27,513 nucleotides of DNA from Dehalococcoidia bacterium (GTDB lineage: Bacteria > Chloroflexota > Dehalococcoidia > Dehalococcoidales > RBG-16-60-22), in NCBI GenBank assembly GCA_030613665.1, contig JAUWLN010000004.1, forward strand, positions 1-27,513, written 5' to 3'. The translations under genes and the position numbers were made by a program. Positions 18,059 through 24,839 of this stretch are shown piece after piece. Numbering within the stretch: the stretch's first letter is position 1; every line of letters starts with the position of its first letter. The notes under the pieces were generated by a model. It searched no databases. It worked only from the letters and a program-made list of their open reading frames with translations, and was not told the DNA's origin.

Positions 18059-18403
18059 CTGGAAGGAATAGAAATAGCCCGAAAAGCAGTTGACGCGGCC
18101 GGTGACCTGCAGGCCAGTGATATTGTGCTGCTTGATACCAGCAAAGTCTGCAGCTTCGCCGATTATTTTGTTATCTGTAACGGAGAGAGCGAGCGGCAGA
18201 TAAAGGCTATTTATGAAGAAGTGGAACACATTATAAAAAAAGAGGGTGTTCTCCCCATCCACCACGAAGGCACCGTAGACTCGGGCTGGCTGCTGCTTGA
18301 CTACGGCGACGTAATCGTGCACATATTTTCCACGGCTGAGCGTGAATTTTACCAGCTTGACCGACTCTGGGGACAGGCTGACCTGGTGCTCCGGATTCAG
18401 TAG
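18059..18403 (+). CDS. rsfS: Ribosomal silencing factor RsfS
   Basis: RsfS binds L14 of the large ribosomal subunit and blocks subunit joining when nutrients are scarce. From 18059 the protein is ~114 aa, the family size, and runs EGIEIARKAVDAAGDLQASD, DTSKVCSFADYFVICNGES, ERQIKAI, GWLLLDYGDVIVHIF, EREFYQLDRLWG, all typical. The start is unusual: an in-frame ATG exists at 17993, but it lies upstream of the predicted -10 and would add a Cys-rich tail unlike the family. Behind the strong GGGGAGG the only in-frame candidates are ATT 18056 (5 nt spacing) and CTG 18059 (8 nt). A non-AUG start is inferred. It is divergent from aro and convergent with ndk (21 nt apart). Confidence 0.88.
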   Translation: MEGIEIARKAVDAAGDLQASDIVLLDTSKVCSFADYFVICNGESERQIKAIYEEVEHIIKKEGVLPIHHEGTVDSGWLLLDYGDVIVHIFSTAEREFYQLDRLWGQADLVLRIQ

Positions 18404-18424
18404 AAAAGCCCAGCGGTTCTTATC

Positions 18425-18847
18425 CTAAACGACTTCTTCCTCAGTGAAAAACAGGCGGATTTCTTTTTCCGCCGTCTCCACCGCATCTGAGCCGTGCACC
18501 GCATTGCGCGTTACATCCCGTCCAAAGTCAGCACGAATCGTCTTAGCGTCCGCCTTGGATGGGTCGGTGGCGCCCATTGCCTGTCTTATTTTGACCACCG
18601 CCCCCTCTCCTTCAAAGACCGCCGCCACTATCGGCGCTGATGTCATATATGCCACCAGTTCGCCAAAAAACGGCTTCTCCCGGTGAATGGCATAGTGTTT
18701 CTCCGCCAGCGCTCTATCCATGCGCAGCGTCTTGTGCGCCACTTTTTTCAGCCCCAGCCCCTCGAGACGATCGATAATTTCCTCGCCGTGTCCGTCCCTC
18801 ACGGCATCGGGTTTAACCAGTACCAGAGACCTTTCTATTGCCGCCAT
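18425..18847 (-). CDS. ndk: Nucleoside diphosphate kinase
   Basis: Transfers the terminal phosphate between NTPs and NDPs through a phosphohistidine. At 140 aa it has the classical length. Motifs: ERSLVLVKPDAVRDG, HYAIHREKPFF, GATDPSKADAKTIRADFG and the active-site NAVHGSDAVETAEKEI with His118. It is the last gene of thiL-fusion-ndk, 12 nt after the upstream stop; AAAGGATGAG overlapping that stop is a distant ribosome binding site. It links to the window's other nucleotide genes (prs, pyrG) in function but not in transcription unit. Confidence 0.97.
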   Translation of the reverse strand: MAAIERSLVLVKPDAVRDGHGEEIIDRLEGLGLKKVAHKTLRMDRALAEKHYAIHREKPFFGELVAYMTSAPIVAAVFEGEGAVVKIRQAMGATDPSKADAKTIRADFGRDVTRNAVHGSDAVETAEKEIRLFFTEEEVV

Positions 18848-18859
18848 GATTTCGAGTGC

Positions 18860-19951
18860 TCATCCTTTCTTCGGTGAATTGAAAATCGAGGCCAGGTCGG
18901 CCACGCTGACATGTTCCAGGCTATCAACCACGAGGCCGGCTTCATCCAGCTTTGCCTCCGGGTGGCTATTGGCCACCGCCAGGCATTTCATACCGGCCCG
19001 CTTAGCGGCGGCAACGCCGGCCACAGCATCCTCGATAACGCCGCAGTTTCCAGAGTCAACGTTCAGCCGCTCGGCGGCGAGCAGGAAAATCTGCGGGTTC
19101 GGCTTCCCTTCCGTAACCTCCCTACCCCAGACCACCGCGTCGAAGCTGTTCTCTATGCCCAGCTGGCGGGTAACAAACTGCCCGTTCTCAATGGGGGAGG
19201 AGGTCGCCAGCGCCTCTTTGACACCGTATTCCCGCAGTTCACCAATCAACTCTATCGCTCCCGGGAACGACTTTATATTCCCGGCTGCCTTTTCGCGGAA
19301 CATCCCTTCTTTCTCCACCAGAATGGCTTCCATCTCATTTTCCGGGTAATCTTCGCCGACAATGCTGCGGACAATGATATCATTCCGCTTCCCGAAATTG
19401 CGCTGGAAAACCTCCCTGGAGTACGGTATTTTTCTCCTGCGGAAGACCTCATCCCACGCCTGAAAGTGAAAGGGCGCCGTATCGGCAATTACCCCATCCA
19501 TGTCCCAGATAACCGCCTCAAGCTGGTTGCCTTTGAGAATGACCTGCACCGCCTTAGCGTCTGCCACCGTCTTGCCATCGCTTGTCGTCAGCTTTCCTTC
19601 CGTCTCCAGCGTCTTTTTCCCGTTTTTAGTCACCTCGGCACGGACAACAAGCACATCGTTCACATAGGCGGGACGCCTGAGGTTGACCTGTATTGACGCG
19701 GTGAGAAAACCAAAGTTACCGTTCATCAGGACGGCATGTCCCATCGCTTCATCAAGCAGGGTGACGACGATGCCGCCGTGAATGATATCCGGCCAGCCCT
19801 GATAATACTCTCCAGGGGTATACTCCGTTATGACACCGTTGCCGTCCCGACTGAATTTCAGACACATGCCAAACGGATTCTTCTTTCCGCAGCCGAAGCA
19901 CATGCCCTGGCCCGCATTGAGCCCGGAAAACGCCTGTTTTTTATCCATCAT
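18860..19951 (-). CDS. Fusion: PaaI-like hotdog thioesterase + HAD phosphatase/phosphomutase
   Basis: One open frame joins two enzymes. The N-terminal half (~1-140) is a hotdog-fold domain with CFGCGKKNPFGM and HGGIVVTLLDEAMGHAV, the HGG..LDE pattern of PaaI-type acyl-CoA thioesterases. The C-terminal half (~147-363) is a HAD hydrolase of the beta-phosphoglucomutase-like group: DMDGVIADT (nucleophile Asp), ATSSP, GKPNPQIF (motif III Lys) and VIEDAVAGVAAAKRAGM. The junction VILKGNQLEAVIWDMDG has no stop or frame change. Substrates cannot be read from sequence. I choose ATG 19951 (GGTG 9 nt upstream); GTG 19963 is possible. It lies between thiL and ndk in one operon. Confidence 0.9.
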   Translation of the reverse strand: MMDKKQAFSGLNAGQGMCFGCGKKNPFGMCLKFSRDGNGVITEYTPGEYYQGWPDIIHGGIVVTLLDEAMGHAVLMNGNFGFLTASIQVNLRRPAYVNDVLVVRAEVTKNGKKTLETEGKLTTSDGKTVADAKAVQVILKGNQLEAVIWDMDGVIADTAPFHFQAWDEVFRRRKIPYSREVFQRNFGKRNDIIVRSIVGEDYPENEMEAILVEKEGMFREKAAGNIKSFPGAIELIGELREYGVKEALATSSPIENGQFVTRQLGIENSFDAVVWGREVTEGKPNPQIFLLAAERLNVDSGNCGVIEDAVAGVAAAKRAGMKCLAVANSHPEAKLDEAGLVVDSLEHVSVADLASIFNSPKKG

Positions 19952-19975
19952 CTTTTCATTCACCTTTATATCCTG

Positions 19976-20986
19976 TTATGCGTTGAAGTGCTCCCAGCCG
20001 CCCTTTCCCGGGCGGACCGGCTCGCCACGCGCGTCAACCATGACTATACTGCCCGGCTCCCCGGCTAAAATCTCGCCGACGACCATTACCTGACAGGAAA
20101 GCTCTGCCTTCACTTTATCGATTACCTCATCGCTCGCGGTGAAAAGCAGCTCGTAGTCCTCACCGCCGGCGGTGGCCAGTTCAAGAGCGCGCTCCGCAAA
20201 GTGAGCCCTGACCGCAGATGCAGCCGGTATCCGGTCGGCTTCAACTCTGGCACCGACCCGACTGGAATCGCAGATATGTTTCAGGTCGGACATCAGCCCG
20301 TCGCTTATATCGATGGCCGCTTTCACGCCCAGCTCCACCAGCTTTTGCCCCTCAGCCACCCTGGGCTCGGGCTGCAGAAAGGCTTTGCGCAATTGACTGC
20401 TCGACCCGGCATCTATCTCCAGCTTTTTATCCAGTATTTCCATTCCGGCGGCCGCGCCGCCGAGGGCGCCGGTCACGGCGATTTTCTCACCGGGTCGGGC
20501 TGCCGAGCGAGTGAGCACTTTTTCATCTTTATCTTTAGCACCGCCCAGCACGGTAACGGTGATTGATACCAGGGGCGCGCGGCAGGTATCGCCGCCGATG
20601 AGGGCAACCCCGAAGCGCTGCGCCAGGTCGAGCATACCCTGGTACAGTGCTTTGACATCATCCACCTCGGTTTCCGGCGGCACCGCCAGCGATACCACGG
20701 CGTATTCGGGCACACCACCCATGGCGGCGATATCGCTCAGGTTCACGGCGAGCGATTTCCAGCCGAGCTCGTACCAGGGAGTGGTTTCCAGTCGGAAATG
20801 GACGCCCTGAAAAAGCGAGTCGGTGGTGACCAGCTGCGTGCCTGTGTCTCCCTTCCAGGCGGCGGCATCATCCCCGATGCCGATTACCAGTTTCCGGTAC
20901 GACGCCGCGCTTTTATCCTGCGAGCCGGAAATCATTTCCGCCAGGAGGTCGATTAACCCGAACTCTCCCAGCGCCGAGACTTTCAT
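19976..20986 (-). CDS. thiL: Thiamine-monophosphate kinase
   Basis: Phosphorylates thiamine phosphate to the cofactor thiamine diphosphate. With ATG 20986 the protein is 336 aa, normal for ThiL. Motifs: GEFGLIDLLAEMI at the N-terminus, IGIGDDAAAW (metal aspartates), VTTDSLFQGVHF, AVNLSDIAAMGG, LIGGDTCR, AIDISDGL and GEDYELLF, i.e. the full AIR-synthase-like ATP/Mg site. The frame extends to 21022, but the -10 box at 20993-20998 ends only 6 nt before ATG 20986, so transcription probably starts at the A of the ATG and the mRNA is leaderless. First gene of thiL-fusion-ndk. No other thiamine genes are nearby. Confidence 0.94.
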   Translation of the reverse strand: MKVSALGEFGLIDLLAEMISGSQDKSAASYRKLVIGIGDDAAAWKGDTGTQLVTTDSLFQGVHFRLETTPWYELGWKSLAVNLSDIAAMGGVPEYAVVSLAVPPETEVDDVKALYQGMLDLAQRFGVALIGGDTCRAPLVSITVTVLGGAKDKDEKVLTRSAARPGEKIAVTGALGGAAAGMEILDKKLEIDAGSSSQLRKAFLQPEPRVAEGQKLVELGVKAAIDISDGLMSDLKHICDSSRVGARVEADRIPAASAVRAHFAERALELATAGGEDYELLFTASDEVIDKVKAELSCQVMVVGEILAGEPGSIVMVDARGEPVRPGKGGWEHFNA

Positions 20987-20992
20987 AGCCAG

Positions 20993-21022
20993 ATTATAGC
21001 ACGCCGATAGCTTGAGGCTCAA
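20993..21022 (-). promoter_or_regulatory. Leaderless promoter of thiL
   Basis: TTGAGC (21022-21017), an 18-nt spacer and TATAAT (20998-20993) with a TGC extension. Six bases separate the -10 from ATG 20986, the spacing expected when +1 is the A of the start codon. No Shine-Dalgarno is possible in such a transcript. Confidence 0.72.
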
Positions 21023-21079
21023 AATAGAGCTTGTTGCGGGACTCTCACACCAACAGTTTAATGGAGGATAATACTGCTA

Positions 21080-21892
21080 TTACAAAAACGGTTTTAGTTT
21101 AGGTAAAACAGATTTATCAATAAAAATCAATATACCTTTCAAGACCTCGCCAGCGTATCTCTGCGGGAGGGCGATAGCCTCCTCAAAGGCTATCTGCGGG
21201 GGGATTTCATGCTTCACTGTCACTTTGCCTGGAAACCCGGAACAGGCGAAGACAGTAGCACACATAATTATTGTGCCGTCTTTCAACGGGCGTTTGTCAA
21301 ATATTCTCACACTCGCAACCTTAAAAGTGCCATCTTGAATGGTAGAAATACGTCCTATAGGTACACCAACCAAATGGAACCTGCGGTGTTTGTCTATATT
21401 GCAAAGCTCATGAAGAAGCCAGAGCGGATGCGTCTTAGGATTGTGCCTTCTATTATACGGTTGCAATCCCGCAATGGTTGCCTGCGCTGCTGGCGCAATG
21501 CTCCTGACCTTATCAAGCCCGCTATTCCGCTCGGGGAGTCCTCTTCCTGTGACTCTATGGTATTTCCCTTTGTCAATGAAGATGGGGAATTCACATCTCT
21601 TCAGGTCACTATTGAGTCCTACATTGGTCACAGCGAGTTGGTAAGCAAGATGATCGAGGGCAGAACGCACCTGATAGACGACTTCGCCGGCGAGAATACT
21701 CAAGATAGCAGGGGGGTGATGGGCAATAGACAACTTAACAGTAAGACTATATGTAGCCTCCTTTTTAAGCTTGAGGTCTGGAATGATTTTATAGGGCTCA
21801 CCTTCGAGATAAACCCTAACTTCTTTGTTAAAAGCTTCCAGATGCTCGTATGCTCGCGAGAGTTTGCACAATATTCCATCGATAGGCGCCAT
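21080..21892 (-). CDS. Hypothetical protein with RSALDHLA helical motif (HEPN-like?)
   Basis: A 270-aa soluble protein starting MAPIDGILCKLSRAYEHLE. I recognise a widespread unnamed family with the pattern YEHLEAFN.. EPYKI, then VYQVRSALDHLAYQLA, TGRGLPERNS-like central region and LLHELCNIDKHRRFHL. RSALDH has the R-x4-H spacing of HEPN RNases, but this is only a resemblance and no toxin or antitoxin partner is next to it. The region is visibly AT-richer than its neighbours and the gene stands alone with its own promoter, suggesting an acquired orphan. I choose ATG 21892 because a good promoter (21928-21900) ends 7 nt before it; ATG 21910 lies upstream of that -10. Function unknown. Confidence 0.75.
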   Translation of the reverse strand: MAPIDGILCKLSRAYEHLEAFNKEVRVYLEGEPYKIIPDLKLKKEATYSLTVKLSIAHHPPAILSILAGEVVYQVRSALDHLAYQLAVTNVGLNSDLKRCEFPIFIDKGKYHRVTGRGLPERNSGLDKVRSIAPAAQATIAGLQPYNRRHNPKTHPLWLLHELCNIDKHRRFHLVGVPIGRISTIQDGTFKVASVRIFDKRPLKDGTIIMCATVFACSGFPGKVTVKHEIPPQIAFEEAIALPQRYAGEVLKGILIFIDKSVLPKLKPFL

Positions 21893-21899
21893 GAGTTGT

Positions 21900-21928
21900 A
21901 GTATAAGCATGAATAGGAGGAATTACAA
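21900..21928 (-). promoter_or_regulatory. Probable leaderless promoter of the HEPN-like orphan
   Basis: TTGTAA (21928-21923), a 17-nt spacer and TATACT (21905-21900), followed by 7 nt and ATG 21892. No Shine-Dalgarno exists before the ATG; the only GGAGG nearby is on the other strand. The geometry matches the thiL promoter. Confidence 0.55.
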
Positions 21929-21981
21929 GCTATTTTGGAATAACAACAACATAAACACATTGCCTAACAGAAACCACCTGA

Positions 21982-22713
21982 TTACTGATTTTGTGTCGGC
22001 ACGAGCTTCACCGCTCCCCAGACCCCCAGGCTGTCATCCTTGATGATGACCACCCCTCTAAGCTGACCGATACCCTGCGCAAACTCGATGCCTTTCTCTA
22101 TGTCCGTCACTTCACTGACCCGGTTGCCGATGGCGGTGGCCGCGGCATCGGCCAGCGTGGCGGAGTCGGCCAGCACGATGACGGCGTCCGCCTTTCCAAA
22201 GCTCAGGGAATGCCCCACCGTCCCCGATGAGGTGCAGATGCCCAGCGGCGTGTCCTCAGGCTTGAGCTCTAGGCCGAGCTTGCCGGTCAGCGGGGAGCCG
22301 CCGGCGAAGACGCCAATCGTTCTCCGGCGCAGGCTTTTCAGATAAATATCGCCGCCGTTCTCCACCACGATTTCAGGGGAGAACTCCAGCAGTTCCTCGC
22401 CCACGTACTCGGCGATAGCCCCCGCCACCGCCGCCATCGGGCCAACGCCGCACAGACGGGCGGCATCGGCCATAGCGCGGACTATCTTCGGTGCCGGCGA
22501 CTCAACCTCAACCGGTTCCAGGGAGGCCAGGAAATCAGGGTGGCGGGCAATGTACTTCTCTATACCATCGCGGTGCTTCAGCACGAGCCGGTGCGCCTTG
22601 CGGTGCAGGTCTCTCGCCGCGCGCAGGTACAGGTCCGTCTCCCTGACCGCAACCCTGAAATCGACCAAATCATCGCCTTTTACCCAGTGGCGATAGGTAC
22701 GCGGCTGATACAT
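21982..22713 (-). CDS. UPF0280 / COG2122 ApbE-like protein (homocysteine module)
   Basis: A 243-aa protein of the UPF0280 family, distantly related to the flavin transferase ApbE. Landmarks: MYQPRTYRHWVKGDDLVDF, the Gly/Ala-rich VGPMAAVAGAIAEYVGEELL, IVVENGGDIYL (the ApbE-like ENGGDI motif), GVFAGGSPLTGKLGL and GICTSSGTVGHSLSFGKAD. It follows the NIL-ferredoxin by 4 nt. Genes of this family were implicated in methanogens, together with COG1900 and NIL-ferredoxin proteins, in making homocysteine from aspartate semialdehyde and reduced sulfur. The biochemical step is uncertain. No signal peptide, unlike exported ApbE. Confidence 0.88.
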   Translation of the reverse strand: MYQPRTYRHWVKGDDLVDFRVAVRETDLYLRAARDLHRKAHRLVLKHRDGIEKYIARHPDFLASLEPVEVESPAPKIVRAMADAARLCGVGPMAAVAGAIAEYVGEELLEFSPEIVVENGGDIYLKSLRRRTIGVFAGGSPLTGKLGLELKPEDTPLGICTSSGTVGHSLSFGKADAVIVLADSATLADAAATAIGNRVSEVTDIEKGIEFAQGIGQLRGVVIIKDDSLGVWGAVKLVPTQNQ

Positions 22714-22717
22714 CTCG

Positions 22718-23134
22718 TTAAAAATGGACTTCCATCGCCCGCGGCGGGCAGACCTTGATACACAGCCCGCAGGCCACGCACTTCTCGTCGTCGAATTTTA
22801 CCTGCCTCGTTTTCGGGTCAACCTCAAAGGCGCCGGGAGGGCAGAGGGTAACGCAGGCTCCGCAGCTCGTGCAGCGCGCCTCGTTCCGGGTAACGTCCTG
22901 GCTGAGCGACTGGATTTTAAGCCCGGACTTGAGCAGGAATTTAATGCCTTTATCATATTCTTCCTGCTCACCCTTAAGCTGCAGTATCAGCAGCCCTTCC
23001 TCCTCCGGCTCGGCGGTGATGGACGCCCTCAAAATATTGAATTCAAGGTTGTAATCCTTGACCAGACGGTAGATGACCGGCTGCTCCACCACCCGCCTGG
23101 GAAAATGCAGAACCACTCTTTTTGTAACGGTCAT
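22718..23134 (-). CDS. NIL-domain 2[4Fe-4S] ferredoxin (homocysteine module)
   Basis: The 138-aa protein combines an N-terminal NIL domain (~1-75, KRVVLHFPRRVVEQPVIYRL; a ligand-binding fold also found on methionine transporters) with a C-terminal bacterial ferredoxin. The ferredoxin has two complete cluster motifs, CTSCGACVTLCP and CVACGLCIKVCP. In anaerobes this architecture pairs with COG1900 proteins and supplies electrons or sulfur handling for homocysteine formation. I choose ATG 23134 because GGAGGTG lies 6 nt upstream; the frame also has a GTG at 23143 that overlaps this Shine-Dalgarno. Middle gene of the three-gene operon. Confidence 0.93.
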   Translation of the reverse strand: MTVTKRVVLHFPRRVVEQPVIYRLVKDYNLEFNILRASITAEPEEEGLLILQLKGEQEEYDKGIKFLLKSGLKIQSLSQDVTRNEARCTSCGACVTLCPPGAFEVDPKTRQVKFDDEKCVACGLCIKVCPPRAMEVHF

Positions 23135-23160
23135 TATTGCCACCTCCAGTTGATATCGAC

Positions 23161-24369
23161 TTAAATCTCAAGCGGGCGCTCCTGCAACGGCTTGAAGGCC
23201 ACCCCGGACTCGACGCCCGGCAGCGGCGCCACCGCCTCGGTGAGCAGGAACTCGCCGCGCTTAATCCAGTCTTTCAGAATCTCCGCGATTTCCAGTGCCC
23301 TTGAATAGCTGGACAGAGAGCCGGCAGGCACCTTTTTACCCTGCAGCTTCACTGCGCCGCTCTTCAGCTCGGCGTAGCTTACCTCCCCAACGATGTCCGG
23401 CTTCTGGTTGGGATAGGCGTCCGAATAGTCAATCACCGCGCCGTATATTTCCGCATCGGTGACCGCCGTGTGGCGGAGGATTTCCTCGTCGAGGACGGGG
23501 ATGGGCACGCCAACCCCCACCGTCAGCGTAACACCGTAGCCGTACATGCTCGTCCCGACAAGCCACTGCGGGTTCATCTGTTTCAGGTCGCCGATTACGG
23601 CCAGCGTCCCGGCACTCCTTTTCGGCACACCCGCTTCCGTGCGGAGTACATTCGGGTTATGCTGTGTCCCCTGCCAGGCAACATAGCCGACGCTTCCACC
23701 CAGGAAAATCCGGGTGCCAATGCCGACGGTCCGGTAATGCGGGTCATTGAGCAATGGCGATAGCTGCCCGGCACTGCAGTAGTTTGCGTTGCCCAGCCGC
23801 GGCTTGAGCACTCCCATGTAGGTATAGATGGTCTTGTCGGATAGATTTACGGCGACGTTATAGTTCTGGTAGGCGTTGCGGACATTGAACAGCACCGCCT
23901 CATTCAGGTCCTTTATGTTCAGCCACGTTTCCAATCGCTTCCTCGGGTAGCAATCGGTGCCGTAGGCATTCGCCGTAAAACGGATGTCCTTGCCCGCCAC
24001 CAGTTCCTCGATGACGTGACCGCCGCCGTAGTTGAAATCGCCGGGGTGCATCCTGTTTCTGGGGTCGTCATCGGGCAGGGCATTTGCTCCGAAGAACACG
24101 TCCGCCGCCGCCAGACCGGGATAGGCCAGGACATCATTGAGGTAGACGCGACCGCCACCCAGCTTGATTCTCGGTTTGCTGTGACCGATATTGAAGTAGA
24201 TTCCTGAGGAACACATCGGGCCGAAGGTGCCCGTGGTTACAACGTCAACATGCTGAGCGGCCTGTTTTACGCCCTTTTCTTTGACCAGGTCAATGACTTC
24301 TTCAGCATTGACGACTACAGCCTTGCCCTGCTGTATTTTCTCGTTGATTTCCGATATTGTTTTCATCAT
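23161..24369 (-). CDS. DUF39 / COG1900 homocysteine biosynthesis protein
   Basis: A 402-aa protein with KTISEINEKIQQGKAVVV at the start, GPMCSSGIYFNIGHSKPRI, GGGRVYLNDVLAYPG, YGTDCYPRKRLETW, GNANYCSAGQLSPLL and RIFLGGSVGYVAWQGTQHN. It matches the COG1900 family needed, with a NIL-ferredoxin, for sulfide-dependent homocysteine synthesis in methanogens. The cysteines in GPMCSSG and GTDCYPRK are the likely catalytic or sulfur-carrying residues. CBS domains sometimes fused at the C-terminus are absent. ATG 24369 is preferred for the GGAGGG six nt upstream; GTG 24396 lies farther up. It leads the operon and its start can be folded into an 11-bp helix (24368-24424). Confidence 0.92.
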   Translation of the reverse strand: MMKTISEINEKIQQGKAVVVNAEEVIDLVKEKGVKQAAQHVDVVTTGTFGPMCSSGIYFNIGHSKPRIKLGGGRVYLNDVLAYPGLAAADVFFGANALPDDDPRNRMHPGDFNYGGGHVIEELVAGKDIRFTANAYGTDCYPRKRLETWLNIKDLNEAVLFNVRNAYQNYNVAVNLSDKTIYTYMGVLKPRLGNANYCSAGQLSPLLNDPHYRTVGIGTRIFLGGSVGYVAWQGTQHNPNVLRTEAGVPKRSAGTLAVIGDLKQMNPQWLVGTSMYGYGVTLTVGVGVPIPVLDEEILRHTAVTDAEIYGAVIDYSDAYPNQKPDIVGEVSYAELKSGAVKLQGKKVPAGSLSSYSRALEIAEILKDWIKRGEFLLTEAVAPLPGVESGVAFKPLQERPLEI

Positions 24370-24424
24370 GCATTGCCCTCCACGACATAGTTTCACCCGC
24401 CGCTAGCCCTTGCGGGCAACGCAT
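24368..24424 (-). promoter_or_regulatory. RBS-sequestering helix in the leader of the homocysteine operon
   Basis: In the minus-strand RNA AUGCGUUGCCC (24424-24414) can pair with GGGCAAUGCAU (24378-24368): 11 consecutive pairs with one G-U. The second arm includes half of the GGAGGG Shine-Dalgarno and the AU of the start codon. The first arm can instead form GCCC-GCAA-GGGC, a GNRA-capped hairpin at 24417-24406, which would free the ribosome binding site. This is the layout of a translational on/off switch; the ligand is unknown. Confidence 0.55.
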
Positions 24425-24498
24425 GGTACATATATTCATCACCACACTTAAAAAACCGCGCTTCATCCCACTCTCACCATAAAAACGATGTAAAACGT

Positions 24499-24527
24499 AT
24501 TATATAATTTATAGCTGAATAAGTCAA
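24499..24527 (-). promoter_or_regulatory. Promoter of the homocysteine operon
   Basis: TTGACT (24527-24522), a 17-nt spacer and TATAAT (24504-24499) on the minus strand. Initiation near 24492 gives a ~120-nt untranslated leader before ATG 24369, long enough to hold a regulatory RNA. The -35 overlaps the stop of the DUF3800 fragment. Confidence 0.78.
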
Positions 24528-24715
24528 AATTTATAAACCTTGGGTAGTGTTTCTATTTGTTTTGGCCATCCGTCCTTAATGAGTGAGCCTTTAAACTTAC
24601 GAACAACATTTGACACGTGCTTGCTGTTTTTAGGGCAAAGTAGCGCTACAACAAAATATTTACTGCTCCCTGCATTAAAACCAAAACATCCAGATTCATC
24701 TTGATAAATATTCAT
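24524..24715 (-). pseudogene. DUF3800 N-terminal fragment
   Basis: The 63-residue frame reads MNIYQDESGCFGFNAGSSKY followed by FVVALLCPKNSKHV, resembling the DESG..G N-terminus of DUF3800 proteins (RNase H-like, frequent on mobile elements, normally ~200-250 aa). It stops after LPKVYKF and the next bases are the homocysteine-operon promoter, so the C-terminal two thirds are missing. No Shine-Dalgarno is apparent. It is best read as a remnant left by a deletion or insertion; a functional short protein is less likely. Confidence 0.5.
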
Positions 24716-24824
24716 AATCACCCCACACTATACTATGGATAGAATCTCCTCAGTTGTCCGGATATAGTGTACCATTCCTTCTGCTGCCTTTTCGCTTCCC
24801 CACCTTCTCATCTGACACGAAAAT

Positions 24825-24833
24825 TGCTATAGT
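24825..24833 (+). promoter_or_regulatory. Extended -10 leaderless promoter of the metallophosphoesterase
   Basis: TGCTATAGT has -10 TATAGT at 24828-24833 with TGC before it. Six nt then lead to ATG 24840, the same spacing as at thiL. A weak -35 TTCTCA (24805-24810) lies 17 nt upstream. No Shine-Dalgarno precedes the ATG. Confidence 0.6.
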
Positions 24834-24839
24834 AGTACC

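Noticed and set aside
21209..21901. A 230-codon plus-strand open frame
   Set aside because: It mirrors the orphan gene on the minus strand, which matches a known protein pattern and has a promoter; the plus-strand product does not.
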